The notes beneath the pieces are model-generated. The model did no database searches. It was not told the DNA's origin and was given only the letters and a program-made list of their open reading frames with translations. A stretch of DNA of 64,000 nt from Laribacter hongkongensis DSM 14985 (lineage in GTDB: Bacteria; Pseudomonadota; Gammaproteobacteria; Burkholderiales; Aquaspirillaceae): contig NZ_AUHR01000003.1 of NCBI RefSeq assembly GCF_000423285.1, positions 227,620 through 291,619 on the forward strand. The letters run 5' to 3'. Made by a program: the position numbers and the translations under genes. Below, piece by piece: positions 44,868 through 53,618 of the stretch. Each line of letters starts with the position of its first letter. Position 1 is the stretch's first letter.

Positions 44868-45467
44868 ATGACCATCAATGCCCAAGGTGCGTCCGCGCCT
44901 GCCGTTTTCTCGTTCGATACCCATGCTGTTCGTGCCATCAACCGTGATGGTGAGGTCTGGTTTGTTGCAACTGACGTTGCTACGGCTCTGGAGTATTCCC
45001 ATACCCCGCACATGCTTCGTCACCTTGATGATGACGAAAAGGGTGTCCACATTGTGGACACCCTTGGCGGACCCCAAGATGTTGCGACTATCAGCGAATC
45101 CGGCCTCTACTCGGCCATCCTCAAGAGCCGCAAACCGGAAGCCAAACGCTTCAAGAAATGGGTGACGGCCGAAGTCCTGCCCGCCATCCGCAAGACCGGC
45201 AGCTATGCCGCTCCCGCCCCCTCTCCCGCCCCGAAAAGCATCAGTGCGGATCTGAAAGCCCGGTTTGACCTGACCCGCAAGCGCTTTATCGCCCAGTACG
45301 ACATGAATGGCATGCTGTCGCTGAAGGAAATCCCCGAGGGCTGGGAGCTGATAGACATGGCTGAGGCCCGGCGTATCCGCGATGCGGCGCTGGATGTGTG
45401 CGAGAGCATGTTCAATATGAACCGGGTACTGCCCAAGACTCTGTACAAGCAAAACGGGGGCGTGTGA
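44868..45467 (+). CDS. BRO-N-type antirepressor, copy 1
   Basis: Protein of 199 residues. The BRO-N domain spans residues about 15-110 (VWFVATDVATALEYSHTPHM, HLDDDEKGVHIVDT, ISESGLYSAILKSRKPEAKRFKKWV in blocks). The C-terminal part (ADLKARFDLTRKRFIAQYDM) is nearly identical in copy 2. Such proteins counter phage repressors. It lies 42 bases after the second target hairpin of the C4-like RNA; TTGGAG precedes the ATG. Confidence 0.85.
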   Translation: MTINAQGASAPAVFSFDTHAVRAINRDGEVWFVATDVATALEYSHTPHMLRHLDDDEKGVHIVDTLGGPQDVATISESGLYSAILKSRKPEAKRFKKWVTAEVLPAIRKTGSYAAPAPSPAPKSISADLKARFDLTRKRFIAQYDMNGMLSLKEIPEGWELIDMAEARRIRDAALDVCESMFNMNRVLPKTLYKQNGGV

Positions 45468-45973
45468 TGAAAAAGCGCCCTGCTTATGGCAATGCGGTGT
45501 TCGACCGCAGGATGCGCCGCGATGTGCTTTGGCTGCTGGTGATCGGAGTCGGGAGCTGGAAGGCAGGCGATGGCCTGTTTTCTCGCCCGGACATGGCGCG
45601 GGTGGTGGTGCTGGATGACTTTGACCTGTCGGTGGCCAACTGGGATTTTGTTGCGGGTCTGGACGTGCTGCTGGCGGCGGATTCCGAGATGGATGGCCGG
45701 ATTGAGCAGGTAGCAGCGGCGCTGATGTCGGCGCGGATCAATTCGCTGTGGCTGCATGATGGCGGCGGCGAGATTGACCGGGTGATGAGTGTGTCGTCCG
45801 GTAGCGAGCTGATCGTCGAGGGGCAGCCGATCGAGGTGGGCTGTTTTGCCGAGCGCCTGGCGGCTGTCCGCGAGGTGATGGCTTTGCTTGGTGAGGGTAT
45901 CTGGGCGGGTGTTGAGTCTCCGCAGCGCCGGGCCTTGCTGGAGCGCTTGAGTGCGGAGGTGGGCCATGACTGA
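45467..45973 (+). CDS. Hypothetical phage protein
   Basis: Protein of 168 residues (MKKRPAYGNAVFDRRMRRDV...). Its ATG overlaps the antirepressor stop (TGATGA). A hydrophobic core (VLWLLVIGVGSW) and acid-rich middle suggest a soluble alpha/beta protein; no family was recognised. No copy of it follows the second antirepressor. Confidence 0.65.
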   Translation: MKKRPAYGNAVFDRRMRRDVLWLLVIGVGSWKAGDGLFSRPDMARVVVLDDFDLSVANWDFVAGLDVLLAADSEMDGRIEQVAAALMSARINSLWLHDGGGEIDRVMSVSSGSELIVEGQPIEVGCFAERLAAVREVMALLGEGIWAGVESPQRRALLERLSAEVGHD

Positions 45974-46010
45974 TATGGCGACTGATCCGCAACTGGCGGT
46001 ATTCCTGCAC
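45966..46010 (+). pseudogene. Truncated 5' end of a primase-like gene
   Basis: The codons MTDMATDPQLAVF closely match the start of the primase-helicase at 46899 (MNDMTIDPQLAAF), also at the DNA level. The similarity stops after about 13 codons, where the second C4-antirepressor unit begins. It is probably the scar of a tandem duplication or insertion of the immunity unit. Confidence 0.6.
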
Positions 46011-46154
46011 AAAGCCGTTGATCGTTCCGCTACTCCGGGCTATTCTCCGACCGTCGCGTTCAATAGCGCGATGCGGGTTTGGAAGCCCGGTTGTACAGGC
46101 GGACACCGCCGCGAGAGCGGTATTTTTGTGTCCGTTGCATGGTCGCGCCCTCTA

Positions 46155-46230
46155 TGGGGCGAGCCGTGCGGGAGGGCGCAAGCCCTGCCGGTCCTGTACC
46201 CGGTCTTCCAACCCGCACGGTTCCGCCCCA
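46155..46230 (+). ncRNA. C4-like antisense RNA, copy 2
   Basis: Same architecture as copy 1 with compensatory changes: inner hairpin AGGGC-GCAA-GCCCT in place of AGGTGC-GCGA-GCACCT. The antisense box is CTTCCAA (46205-46211), and both target loops here read TTGGAAG (46079-46085 and 46236-46242). Box and targets changed together relative to copy 1, which supports real base pairing. Confidence 0.75.
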
Positions 46231-46283
46231 CCCGTTTGGAAGCGGGGAAGCGGAAAACACAGCCGCTGTACAGGAGCAAGATC

Positions 46284-46906
46284 ATGCATAACACCGCCCA
46301 AGGTGCGTCCGCGCCTGCCGTTTTCTCGTTTGAAGCTCACTCCGTCCGCACCATCAACCGTGATGGCGAAGCTTGGTTCGTCCTCAACGACGTCACCGAG
46401 GCGCTCGAATTCAGCCGTGGCCGCGACGCGGCACGCATGCTGGACGACGACGAGAGGGGGGGGCGCACATTGTGCGCGTCAGGTCTGAAAACGGCGTCTC
46501 GCAAGACCGCGAGGTCACCATCGTCAACGAGTCCGGCCTGTACTCCCTGATCCTCAAGAGCCGCAAGCCGGAAGCCAAACGCTTCAAGAAATGGGTGACG
46601 GCCGAAGTCCTGCCCGCCATCCGCAAGACCGGCAGCTATGCCGCCCCTGCCCCCTCCCCCGCCCCGAAAAGCATCAGCGCGGATCTGAAAGCCCGGTTTG
46701 ACCTGACCCGCAAGCGCTTTATCGCCCAGTACGACATGAACGGCCTGCTGTCGCTGAAGGAAATCCCCGAAGGCTGGGAGCTGATCGACATGGCCGAGGC
46801 CCGGCGTATCCGCGATGCGGCGCTGGATGTGTGCGAAGGCATGTTCAAGCTGAACAAGGTGCTGCCAAAAGCCCTGTACAAGCAAACGGGGGCGGGTCAT
46901 GAATGA
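46284..46906 (+). pseudogene. BRO-N-type antirepressor, copy 2, frameshifted at a G8 tract
   Basis: The first 58 codons (MHNTAQGASAPAVFSFEAHS, VWFVL-type BRO-N start, LDDDERGG) are in one frame; the rest (AHIVRVRSENGVSQDREVTIVNESGLYSLI to KALYKQTGAGHE, in blocks) is in another. The break is at eight G (46456-46463). One extra G, or two fewer, restores a full protein of about 207 residues, homologous to copy 1. It is either decayed, phase-variable or a sequencing error. Confidence 0.8.
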
Positions 46907-48584
46907 CATGACGATTGATCCGCAACTGGCGGCTTTTGATGCGGTGATCGAGGAAAACCTGATCGGCAAGGCGCTGGAGTCTGACCCGATTGATGTGGTG
47001 AAGGCGGTAAACCGCTTTGTGCTGATCCACGGGACGACGCAGGTTTTCGATACGCAGCAGGGCATGACGATCAAGAAACCGGCGTTTGAGCTGCTGGTGG
47101 GCAAGGATGTGGCCGGCGAGTGGGCGAAGTCGCCACAGCGCCGGGTGGCGACGGCCGAGGATGTGAAAAAGGCGAAGGCGCAGCTGGATGAGCGCAAGTG
47201 GCAGGCTGACGCTGGCTATACCTCGGCGCTGGAACGCTATGTGCTGATAGAGGGCACTGAGAGCATCTGGGACAGCGAGCTGGATGAGGTGGTGCCGGCC
47301 GGGGCGGTGCGTCTGCACCTGGGGGAGATGTTCAAGCTGTGGCAGAACAGCCCTGCCCGCCGCAGTGTGCTGAAAAACAGGCTGGTGTTCGACCCGACGC
47401 AGCAGGTGTGCCCGGAGAGCTACATCAATATGTTCAAGGGGCTGCCGATGACGCCTGATTTTCCGGAAGGTTTGCCGGAGGCGACGGTGCCGCTGGATCT
47501 GGCGGAGGCGTTTCCGAAGTGCCGGCAGATCATCAATCTGACGCTGTCGCTGTGCAATGACGATCCGATGGACTGGATGTGGCTGATGTGCTGGCTGGCC
47601 CTGCCTTTGCAGCGTGTCGGGGCAAAGATGCATACGTTTGTGCTGATGCACTCGGATGTGCAGGGCTCGGGCAAGAGCATGTTCTTTGAGGGGGTGATGA
47701 AGCCGATTTACGGCCTCTATGCGACGACGGTAGGTCAGGATCAGCTGGACGGGAATTTTTCGGGTTGGCGCTCGCGCAAGCTGTTTTTGCTGGGCGAGGA
47801 GATCGTGAACAACCGGGAGAAGTATTCGCAGTCCGGCAAGATCAAGCACATCGTGACGGGCAAGACTCAGGTGCTGGAAAAGAAGTTTGTCGATGCCTGG
47901 GAGGAACAGAACTTTGCCAACCTGGTGATGCTGTCGAACCTCTATATGCCGACGCATGTGGAGAAGCATGACCGGCGCACGGCGGTGATCTGGCCGGAAC
48001 AGGTGCTGTCCGAGGCGATGCAGGATGCGGTGGATGCTGAGCTGCACAACGGCGGGGTTGAGGCGTTTTATGCGTTCTTGCTGTCGATACCGCTGGCGAT
48101 ACCGAGCCAGGCGACGGGAGAGCTGGTTCCGTTCCGCGAGAACACGAAGCCGCTGGACACGGAGGCGCGCAGGCGCTTGATCCGCATGGGGCTGAGTGCG
48201 TGGGAGGCTTTCTTTATCGGCTGGGAGTCTGGCGAGCTTGGCGTGCCTTACGGGCCGGTGTTGGTGTGGCAGTTATACGGGCTTTATCACCAGTGGTGCG
48301 TCCGTGACGGTGGCAAGACCTCGCCTATGGCGAAGCGGATTTTCAGTGAGATGGTGTCTGCCAAGATGCGACGACGGCCGGAGCATTGGTGTCGTGGCAC
48401 GGCCAGAGGGCAGTCTACGGCCTTTACGCCAAAGGATCAGGGGCCGCCTGCGGGGGTGTCCCGGCAGGAGTGGGTCGGGCAGTCAATCAAGGCTTTTGAG
48501 ATCGCTGCGCGCGAGGCTGGGTGGGATGTGGAGTCATGGGAGGCATACCGCGACCAGCCTGTGCGCAGGGATGGGGAGGTCTGA
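46899..48584 (+). CDS. Phage/plasmid primase-helicase (DUF5906, SF3-like)
   Basis: Replication protein of 561 residues. Walker A is HSDVQGSGKS (251-260), followed by SF3-type B and C regions (RSRKLFLLGEEIVNNREKYS, ANLVMLSNLYMPTHVEKHDRR). The N-terminal part is a primase-associated region without a TOPRIM signature. It would unwind and prime prophage DNA. Its ATG overlaps the stop of the second antirepressor by 8 bases. Confidence 0.85.
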   Translation: MNDMTIDPQLAAFDAVIEENLIGKALESDPIDVVKAVNRFVLIHGTTQVFDTQQGMTIKKPAFELLVGKDVAGEWAKSPQRRVATAEDVKKAKAQLDERKWQADAGYTSALERYVLIEGTESIWDSELDEVVPAGAVRLHLGEMFKLWQNSPARRSVLKNRLVFDPTQQVCPESYINMFKGLPMTPDFPEGLPEATVPLDLAEAFPKCRQIINLTLSLCNDDPMDWMWLMCWLALPLQRVGAKMHTFVLMHSDVQGSGKSMFFEGVMKPIYGLYATTVGQDQLDGNFSGWRSRKLFLLGEEIVNNREKYSQSGKIKHIVTGKTQVLEKKFVDAWEEQNFANLVMLSNLYMPTHVEKHDRRTAVIWPEQVLSEAMQDAVDAELHNGGVEAFYAFLLSIPLAIPSQATGELVPFRENTKPLDTEARRRLIRMGLSAWEAFFIGWESGELGVPYGPVLVWQLYGLYHQWCVRDGGKTSPMAKRIFSEMVSAKMRRRPEHWCRGTARGQSTAFTPKDQGPPAGVSRQEWVGQSIKAFEIAAREAGWDVESWEAYRDQPVRRDGEV

Positions 48585-48883
48585 GCGTGAAAACCGGGTT
48601 TGTGATGCTCGTGCTTCACTTGTGTGAAGCGTTTGTGATGGGTGGAAAGCCAGTATCCATGCGGGTTTGTGAAGCATGTTATGCAGCCTCGCGCACCCGC
48701 GCATGTGTGTGTGAATGTTTGGCCTTCCCCGCTCTACCCCATCGTGTTGATGGCTCTCGCATGCAAATGGTGCAAATTGCTTAACGAGCATAACAAATCG
48801 TTTTTTTTCAGTAATTTAGAGCTTCACAGGTGTTTAACATCTGTTTAACAGGTTTGTTTTTAACGTAACAGGATGGAAAAAAC
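48585..48883. other. Repeat-rich gap after the primase-helicase
   Basis: About 300 bases without a convincing gene. TGTGAAGC and TTTGTGA are repeated several times, and GCTTCAC (48613-48619) pairs with GTGAAGC (48624-48630) around TTGT. The right third is AT-rich, with TTTAACA repeated at 48832-48849, and carries the promoter region of the next gene. It may be a protein-binding or replication-related region. Confidence 0.4.
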
Positions 48884-49255
48884 ATGAATCAGGCTAATGA
48901 AGTGGCACAAAAAAACTGGTTTGAAGATAAATGCCAGCAGGTCAGCCCATGTGTGCTTGTGGCTTTTGGAATTGAGGTGTCAAGCCGCTATGGGAAGTCG
49001 TGTGAGTTGGTTAAAATGCTCTGGTTCGCCAGCGAATTGGCAATCAATGGCTTGGAACAATTGGTCGAAAAGGTTGAGTTTGATTCCAAGACTGGTTCGG
49101 TTTTTATTACCCTTTCGACTTATGGATGCATGGATTCAGCCTTGACGGAACGCCATGCAGAAAAAATGACCATGACAATGGAGCTGCGAGAAATTGCGGC
49201 TCAACATTTTTCGGTGGTTGTTTTTTCTGATGGTCATGAGCAGGTAGCTGGGTAA
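48884..49255 (+). CDS. Hypothetical phage protein
   Basis: Protein of 123 residues with lower GC than its neighbours (starts MNQANEVAQKNWFEDKCQQV). AGGATGGAAAAA precedes the ATG. No family was recognised. It has its own AT-rich upstream region, suggesting separate transcription. Confidence 0.6.
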   Translation: MNQANEVAQKNWFEDKCQQVSPCVLVAFGIEVSSRYGKSCELVKMLWFASELAINGLEQLVEKVEFDSKTGSVFITLSTYGCMDSALTERHAEKMTMTMELREIAAQHFSVVVFSDGHEQVAG

Positions 49256-49328
49256 TTGGTACAAAAAAACGGCGGGCAATGATCTGCCGGAGGAGTGTTG
49301 CAGGGCATATCGCTTTGGATGAGGTGAT

Positions 49329-49877
49329 ATGCGAAACAGTCGGATTTACCCGCTGCTGTTGCGGTCTTGGGAAGTGGTGCAGACGGGCGGGGTTCGGGCG
49401 ACCGGGTTTGAGCCGCGCCGGCCGGGGGGTGCGGGCCGGGCTGATGCGGCGGTGGACTACGATACGGCGATGCGGCTGATCCGCCCTTTCATGGCTCTGC
49501 CGCCGTCGTGGCGGGAGCCGGTGAGGTGTCTGGCCCTTGGTGGCGTGCATGACATCCATCGCTGGGCAAAACGGCTGGAGCAACTGGTGGAAAGCCGGAT
49601 TGTCCATCCTCGCCCTGACTGGGTGCTGTTCGGGGTGGAGTACGGGGTGTGGTGGTGGCTTGAACGCGAGGCCCGGCTGCCGGTACCGAAGGGTGCGCGG
49701 CGCAACTGCCGGGAGTTTGGCGATCTGGTGGGCATCAGCCATGAGTCTGCCCGGCAGTGGTGGCACGCAAATGTGGCCGGGGTGCTGGATGGCTGGTGTG
49801 CGGCGGCAGAGGGTGAACTGGAGCCGCTGTGCAACAAGCTGTTCCCCATCGGGATTGCGCTTGACATGCCTGCGTAA
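49329..49877 (+). CDS. Hypothetical phage protein with HTH-like segment, possible late regulator
   Basis: Protein of 182 residues. The C-terminal half has CREFGDLVGISHESARQWWHANV, which reads as a helix-turn-helix, and many Trp residues. It sits where lambdoid phages carry the late regulator, ahead of the structural genes, so a late-control role is inferred from position. GAGGTGAT precedes the ATG. Confidence 0.6.
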   Translation: MRNSRIYPLLLRSWEVVQTGGVRATGFEPRRPGGAGRADAAVDYDTAMRLIRPFMALPPSWREPVRCLALGGVHDIHRWAKRLEQLVESRIVHPRPDWVLFGVEYGVWWWLEREARLPVPKGARRNCREFGDLVGISHESARQWWHANVAGVLDGWCAAAEGELEPLCNKLFPIGIALDMPA

Positions 49878-49923
49878 TTTGACAAAAATGGCGATATACA
49901 GCTACCCGAATTGCGTCCAGATC

Positions 49924-49951
49924 AAGCCCGGCTTCTCAGTCCGGGCTTTTT
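49924..49951 (+). terminator. Terminator before the structural gene block
   Basis: AAGCCCGG pairs with CCGGGCTT around CTTCTCAGT, followed by TTTCTTT. It could be the target of an antiterminator controlling late genes. Confidence 0.85.
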
Positions 49952-49967
49952 CTTTGAGGTTTTTGCC

Positions 49968-50702
49968 ATGAGATTAGAGCTATCCGGTGCGGACAGGGTC
50001 CGCCAGCAGTTGCTTGATCTGGCAAGCCAGACGCCAAAGCAGGCGAACTATGCAACGGCGGTGGCGCTGACCTGCACGGCTCAGCTGATCCGGACGGGGG
50101 GCAGGCAGGTGATGCAGGGGCGCTTTGATCGCCCTACCCCTTACACGCTGAATTCGATTTATGTGCGGGGGGCGACGCGCTCAAACCTGACGGCTCTGGT
50201 GAACATCAAGGATGAGCCGTATAAGTCTGCCCCCGCGAGCCGGTGGCTGAGGGCGGAGATTGATGGTGGCGAGCGTCACCAGAAGCGCAGCGAGAAGCTG
50301 ATCAGCCGGCTGGGTCTGGGAAACTTCATGACGCCGGCCGATGCGCCGAAAGACGGGTTCGGGAACGTGAATCGCGGTTTCATCGTCAAGATGCTGTCTG
50401 GCATGAAGGCGATGGGCGAGCAGGGCTACATGGCCAACCGGACGAAGGGAAAGCGCAGCCAGCGCAAGGCCCGGAACTTCGACATCTTTGCGGGTAACCC
50501 TGACGGGATGGGGCCGGGTATCTGGCAGCGTGTGGCGCTTGGTCATGGCACAGGGCTGAAGCCGCTGATGTGGCTGCATGACTCGGCGCCGCAGTATCGG
50601 GCGGTCTTCCCGTTCGAGAAGATCGCCGAAAACATCTACCGCGCCCGGTTCTCTACACAGCTGGAGCGTGCGATTGCCGAGGCACTGGCTACGGCAAGGT
50701 AG
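49968..50702 (+). CDS. Hypothetical phage morphogenesis-type protein
   Basis: Protein of 244 residues, basic (starts MRLELSGADRVRQQLLDLAS; later MQGRFDRPTPYTLNSIYVRGATRS, KGKRSQRKARNFDIF). Similar proteins occur next to head-tail genes of other phages (recalled, low certainty). The ATG at 49968 lies 20 bases after the terminator hairpin. Confidence 0.6.
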   Translation: MRLELSGADRVRQQLLDLASQTPKQANYATAVALTCTAQLIRTGGRQVMQGRFDRPTPYTLNSIYVRGATRSNLTALVNIKDEPYKSAPASRWLRAEIDGGERHQKRSEKLISRLGLGNFMTPADAPKDGFGNVNRGFIVKMLSGMKAMGEQGYMANRTKGKRSQRKARNFDIFAGNPDGMGPGIWQRVALGHGTGLKPLMWLHDSAPQYRAVFPFEKIAENIYRARFSTQLERAIAEALATAR

Positions 50703-50799
50703 AAAGCGGGTCCTTCCCGGGCTTCGCCGCTTGCGGGTAATTCTAGCCTCGACTTTTTTCTAGTTACGGGTCTGCTAGGGACTTCCTTCCTTTATTTGG

Positions 50800-51114
50800 T
50801 TAACCGGTGATTTGTTGCAAAGTCATGACGGCGAAACCAATTTGGGTAAGCATAAGAAGATATATGACTACTATTCCAAAAAACACCAATCTTTGATGGA
50901 TTTTTATAGATTCGTGTTTCATTTTAAAATCTTTCAATTCATTAAGCTGTCCAACAACTATCAAGGTCGAAAAAAGAAGAATTGTCATAACGACTATAAA
51001 TGTAAACCATTCAAGATTCTTTTTATATGCAATGTAAAAGCCAAAAGTTGATACCATTGCAAGCCCAGAAACATCTGACATCCATTTTCTAACCAAGTCT
51101 GTAAATTCGTTCAT
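50800..51114 (-). CDS. AT-rich membrane protein on the opposite strand (moron)
   Basis: Protein of about 104 residues from the ATG at 51114 (MNEFTDLVRKWMSDVSGLAM). Three membrane segments (LAMVSTFGFYIAY; WFTFIVVMTILLFSTLIVVG; LVFFGIVVIYLLMLTQIGFAVM). GGGGAT precedes the start. It is much richer in A+T than its neighbours and transcribed against them, between the structural leader gene and the terminase. This is the profile of a moron, perhaps for superinfection exclusion. Confidence 0.65.
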   Translation of the reverse strand: MNEFTDLVRKWMSDVSGLAMVSTFGFYIAYKKNLEWFTFIVVMTILLFSTLIVVGQLNELKDFKMKHESIKIHQRLVFFGIVVIYLLMLTQIGFAVMTLQQITG

Positions 51115-51157
51115 ATATATCCCCATCGTGACATTAAAGTATGTGAGGCTATTTTTA

Positions 51158-51673
51158 ATGAGCAAAATAGTCAACAAGCGTGAGCTTTCATTAATACTTG
51201 GAATATCAGAGCGGACGCTGACCGAATGGCAGCGTGAAGGCATGCCCGTTGTGACGCATACCGGGCGCGGCTCGGCAAACCAGTACGACACTGCCGCCGT
51301 CATCAAGTGGTATGGCGCGCGGGTGGCGAACGGAGCCAGCAAGGAAAGCGCGAAAGACCGGCTCGACCGTCTGCGCGGCGACCAGGTGGAAATCGAAATC
51401 GCCAAAGAGCTGCGCCGCCTGGTGGCTATCGATGAAATCGAGCCGGCTCTTGGGCAGTTCGTGGCCGATGCCGTTTCACTTATGGCCGCCCTACCCGACA
51501 AATACACGACCGTGATCAGCGAGGCGGTTTCGCCGGATGCCATCCATGCCGTGCTTGAGGACATGCTGGTCGAACTGAGAGAGCAACTGGGGAACTATGA
51601 ATTCAGCGCAACGCTTGCTACTGAGCCTGCTGCGCCGGGTGATGAAGCCCCCGCCGAGGATGACGCCGGCTGA
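51158..51673 (+). CDS. Terminase small subunit (Nu1-like)
   Basis: Protein of 171 residues with an N-terminal winged-HTH (NKRELSLILGISERTLTEWQREGMP, GSANQYDTAAVIKWY) like lambda Nu1, and a coiled region (SAKDRLDRLRGDQVEIEIAKELRRL). It recognises the phage packaging site. The stop lies inside the large subunit gene, 77 bases past its start. Confidence 0.88.
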   Translation: MSKIVNKRELSLILGISERTLTEWQREGMPVVTHTGRGSANQYDTAAVIKWYGARVANGASKESAKDRLDRLRGDQVEIEIAKELRRLVAIDEIEPALGQFVADAVSLMAALPDKYTTVISEAVSPDAIHAVLEDMLVELREQLGNYEFSATLATEPAAPGDEAPAEDDAG

Positions 51674-53615
51674 GTGGGCCGAGAAATTCCGGCGCATGAG
51701 CACGAAAGAATCGGCCTTTGTAGGCCGTTTTTCTTTTGGGCTGAACCCCTATTTCCGCTGGTTCCTGACCGAGCTGCAACGCCGGGATGTGACGCGAGGC
51801 GTCTGCAAGAAATCCGCACAGGTAGGCTGGACGCAGGCTGTCATCCTGAACCTGCTGGGCTGGCTGATCCACATCCGCAAGGGCACCACTATCGTGATGT
51901 TCCCGAAGGCGGCAGCGGCGCAGAACTTCAACCTGGAAAAATTCGAGCCGATGGTGGAAGGCACGCCCGAGCTGGCGGCCATCATCCCGACAGGGCGACG
52001 CAACAAGGACAACAAGCAGCTGTTCAAGAACTTTGTCGGCGGCTTCATCAAGTTTGTCGGCAGCAATTCAATCGCGGATGTGAAATCCACCAGTGCCCGC
52101 AATCTGGTCATCGAAGAACCCGATGACTGCAACCTGAACCTGCGCGGCCAAGGCAATGCCATCACCCTGCTGGAAGAACGAGGGAAAAGCTACCGTGATG
52201 CCAAGCTGCTGATCGGTGGCACCCCGTCCATCAAGGGCATTTCCGCCATTGATACCGAGTTTGAGCGCAGCAGCCAGCATTACTGGCATGTCCCCTGCCC
52301 GGACTGCGACGAATTTCAGGTGCTGGTGTGGGATCAGGTGCGCTGGAGCAAGGCCGATAGCGAAACCGACCCGCTCTACGGACGGCATCAGCCGGAAACG
52401 GCCCGCTACTGCTGCGCGCACTGTGGCAGCCTCTGGACAAACGACCAGAAAAACGCTGCCATCCGCAAGGGAAAACCTGTCGCCCATGCCGAATTTCGCG
52501 GCATTCTCGGTCTGGCTCTCAACGAACTTTACTCGCTGATGCATAACAGCCGGATGTCCGAGCTGGTCGGCAAGTTCGTGCAGGCCCACCAGAAGCTCAA
52601 AGCGGGTGATCCAGGCGAAATGATCGTGTTTCACAACGCCACGCTCGGCCTGAGCTGGGAATTCAAGTTCCGCCAGTCGTCACCGGACGACCTGCGCGAA
52701 CGCGGACTGGATTACCCGCCGATGACTGTGCCGCGTGGCGGTCTGGTCATTACCGCCGGGGTGGACGTGCAGCACAACCGGCTGGCCGTGGTCATGCGGG
52801 CATGGGGGCGTGGTGAAGAATCCTGGCTGGTGCAGTGGACAGAAATCGACGGCAACCCGCTCGATCTGGCGCCCCACGATGCCGACGGCACCCCGCGCAC
52901 TACGGTCTGGGACAAGCTCGACGCCCTGCTGTTTTCGCCCATCCGCCACGCGGACGGTTTTTACATGCAGGTCAGCGCCGTCAGCATTGATGCCGGCGAC
53001 GGCACAACCTCGGATGCGGTCTACAGCTGGGTACGCAAGCAACGCTACCGCGAAGGCGTGCGCGTCATGGCCGTGCGTGGCGCCCGCTCGCCCATTGCGG
53101 AAATCTTTGCCAAGCCCAAGGCGCCGATTGATACCGACTACCGCAATACCAAGTCGAGCAAGTATGGCCTGCGTGTCTACGAAGTCGGGGTCAGCAAGGC
53201 AAAAGACCTGCTGATCGGTGCCGAAGGCCGCATCACACTGACCGGATTCGGGCCGGGGCGCATGCACTTTACCCGCCACGTAAGGCAGGACTACTGCGAG
53301 CAGCTGCTGTCCGAGCGCAAGGTGCCCAAGCGGCAAAGCTCGGGTCAATACGCCGTCAACGAACTGGTCTGGCAGCGCCTGGCCGGCGTCCGTAATGAAG
53401 TACTGGACTGTGAAAACTACAACCTGCACGCCGCCCGCTCACTGAAGCTGCACACCCGCACCGAGGCGCAATGGGCGCAGCTGGAAGCGGATCTGCGGCA
53501 GGACGGTCTGTTTGCCGACCCACCCGCCATGACGGCGCCCGCTCCGGCCAAACCTGCAATCAACGACAGCCCGGATGACGAGTACGAGCCCGTCGTGTCG
53601 AGTTTTCTGGAGTAA
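51597..53615 (+). CDS. Terminase large subunit (GpA family)
   Basis: DNA-packaging motor and nuclease of 672 residues. The ATPase domain shows the deviant Walker A KKSAQVGWTQ (71-80) and Walker B LVIEEPDDCN. A Cys-rich insert (CPDCDEF, CCAHCGSLW) is typical of GpA. The nuclease domain has VITAGVDVQHNRL. Order Nu1-GpA-gpW-portal matches lambda-type head modules. Confidence 0.93.
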   Translation: MNSAQRLLLSLLRRVMKPPPRMTPAEWAEKFRRMSTKESAFVGRFSFGLNPYFRWFLTELQRRDVTRGVCKKSAQVGWTQAVILNLLGWLIHIRKGTTIVMFPKAAAAQNFNLEKFEPMVEGTPELAAIIPTGRRNKDNKQLFKNFVGGFIKFVGSNSIADVKSTSARNLVIEEPDDCNLNLRGQGNAITLLEERGKSYRDAKLLIGGTPSIKGISAIDTEFERSSQHYWHVPCPDCDEFQVLVWDQVRWSKADSETDPLYGRHQPETARYCCAHCGSLWTNDQKNAAIRKGKPVAHAEFRGILGLALNELYSLMHNSRMSELVGKFVQAHQKLKAGDPGEMIVFHNATLGLSWEFKFRQSSPDDLRERGLDYPPMTVPRGGLVITAGVDVQHNRLAVVMRAWGRGEESWLVQWTEIDGNPLDLAPHDADGTPRTTVWDKLDALLFSPIRHADGFYMQVSAVSIDAGDGTTSDAVYSWVRKQRYREGVRVMAVRGARSPIAEIFAKPKAPIDTDYRNTKSSKYGLRVYEVGVSKAKDLLIGAEGRITLTGFGPGRMHFTRHVRQDYCEQLLSERKVPKRQSSGQYAVNELVWQRLAGVRNEVLDCENYNLHAARSLKLHTRTEAQWAQLEADLRQDGLFADPPAMTAPAPAKPAINDSPDDEYEPVVSSFLE

Positions 53616-53618
53616 CCC

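Noticed and set aside
50800..51564. 254-residue reading of the AT-rich membrane gene
   Set aside because: The front half is antisense to the terminase small subunit; the real start is at 51114 with a ribosome binding site.
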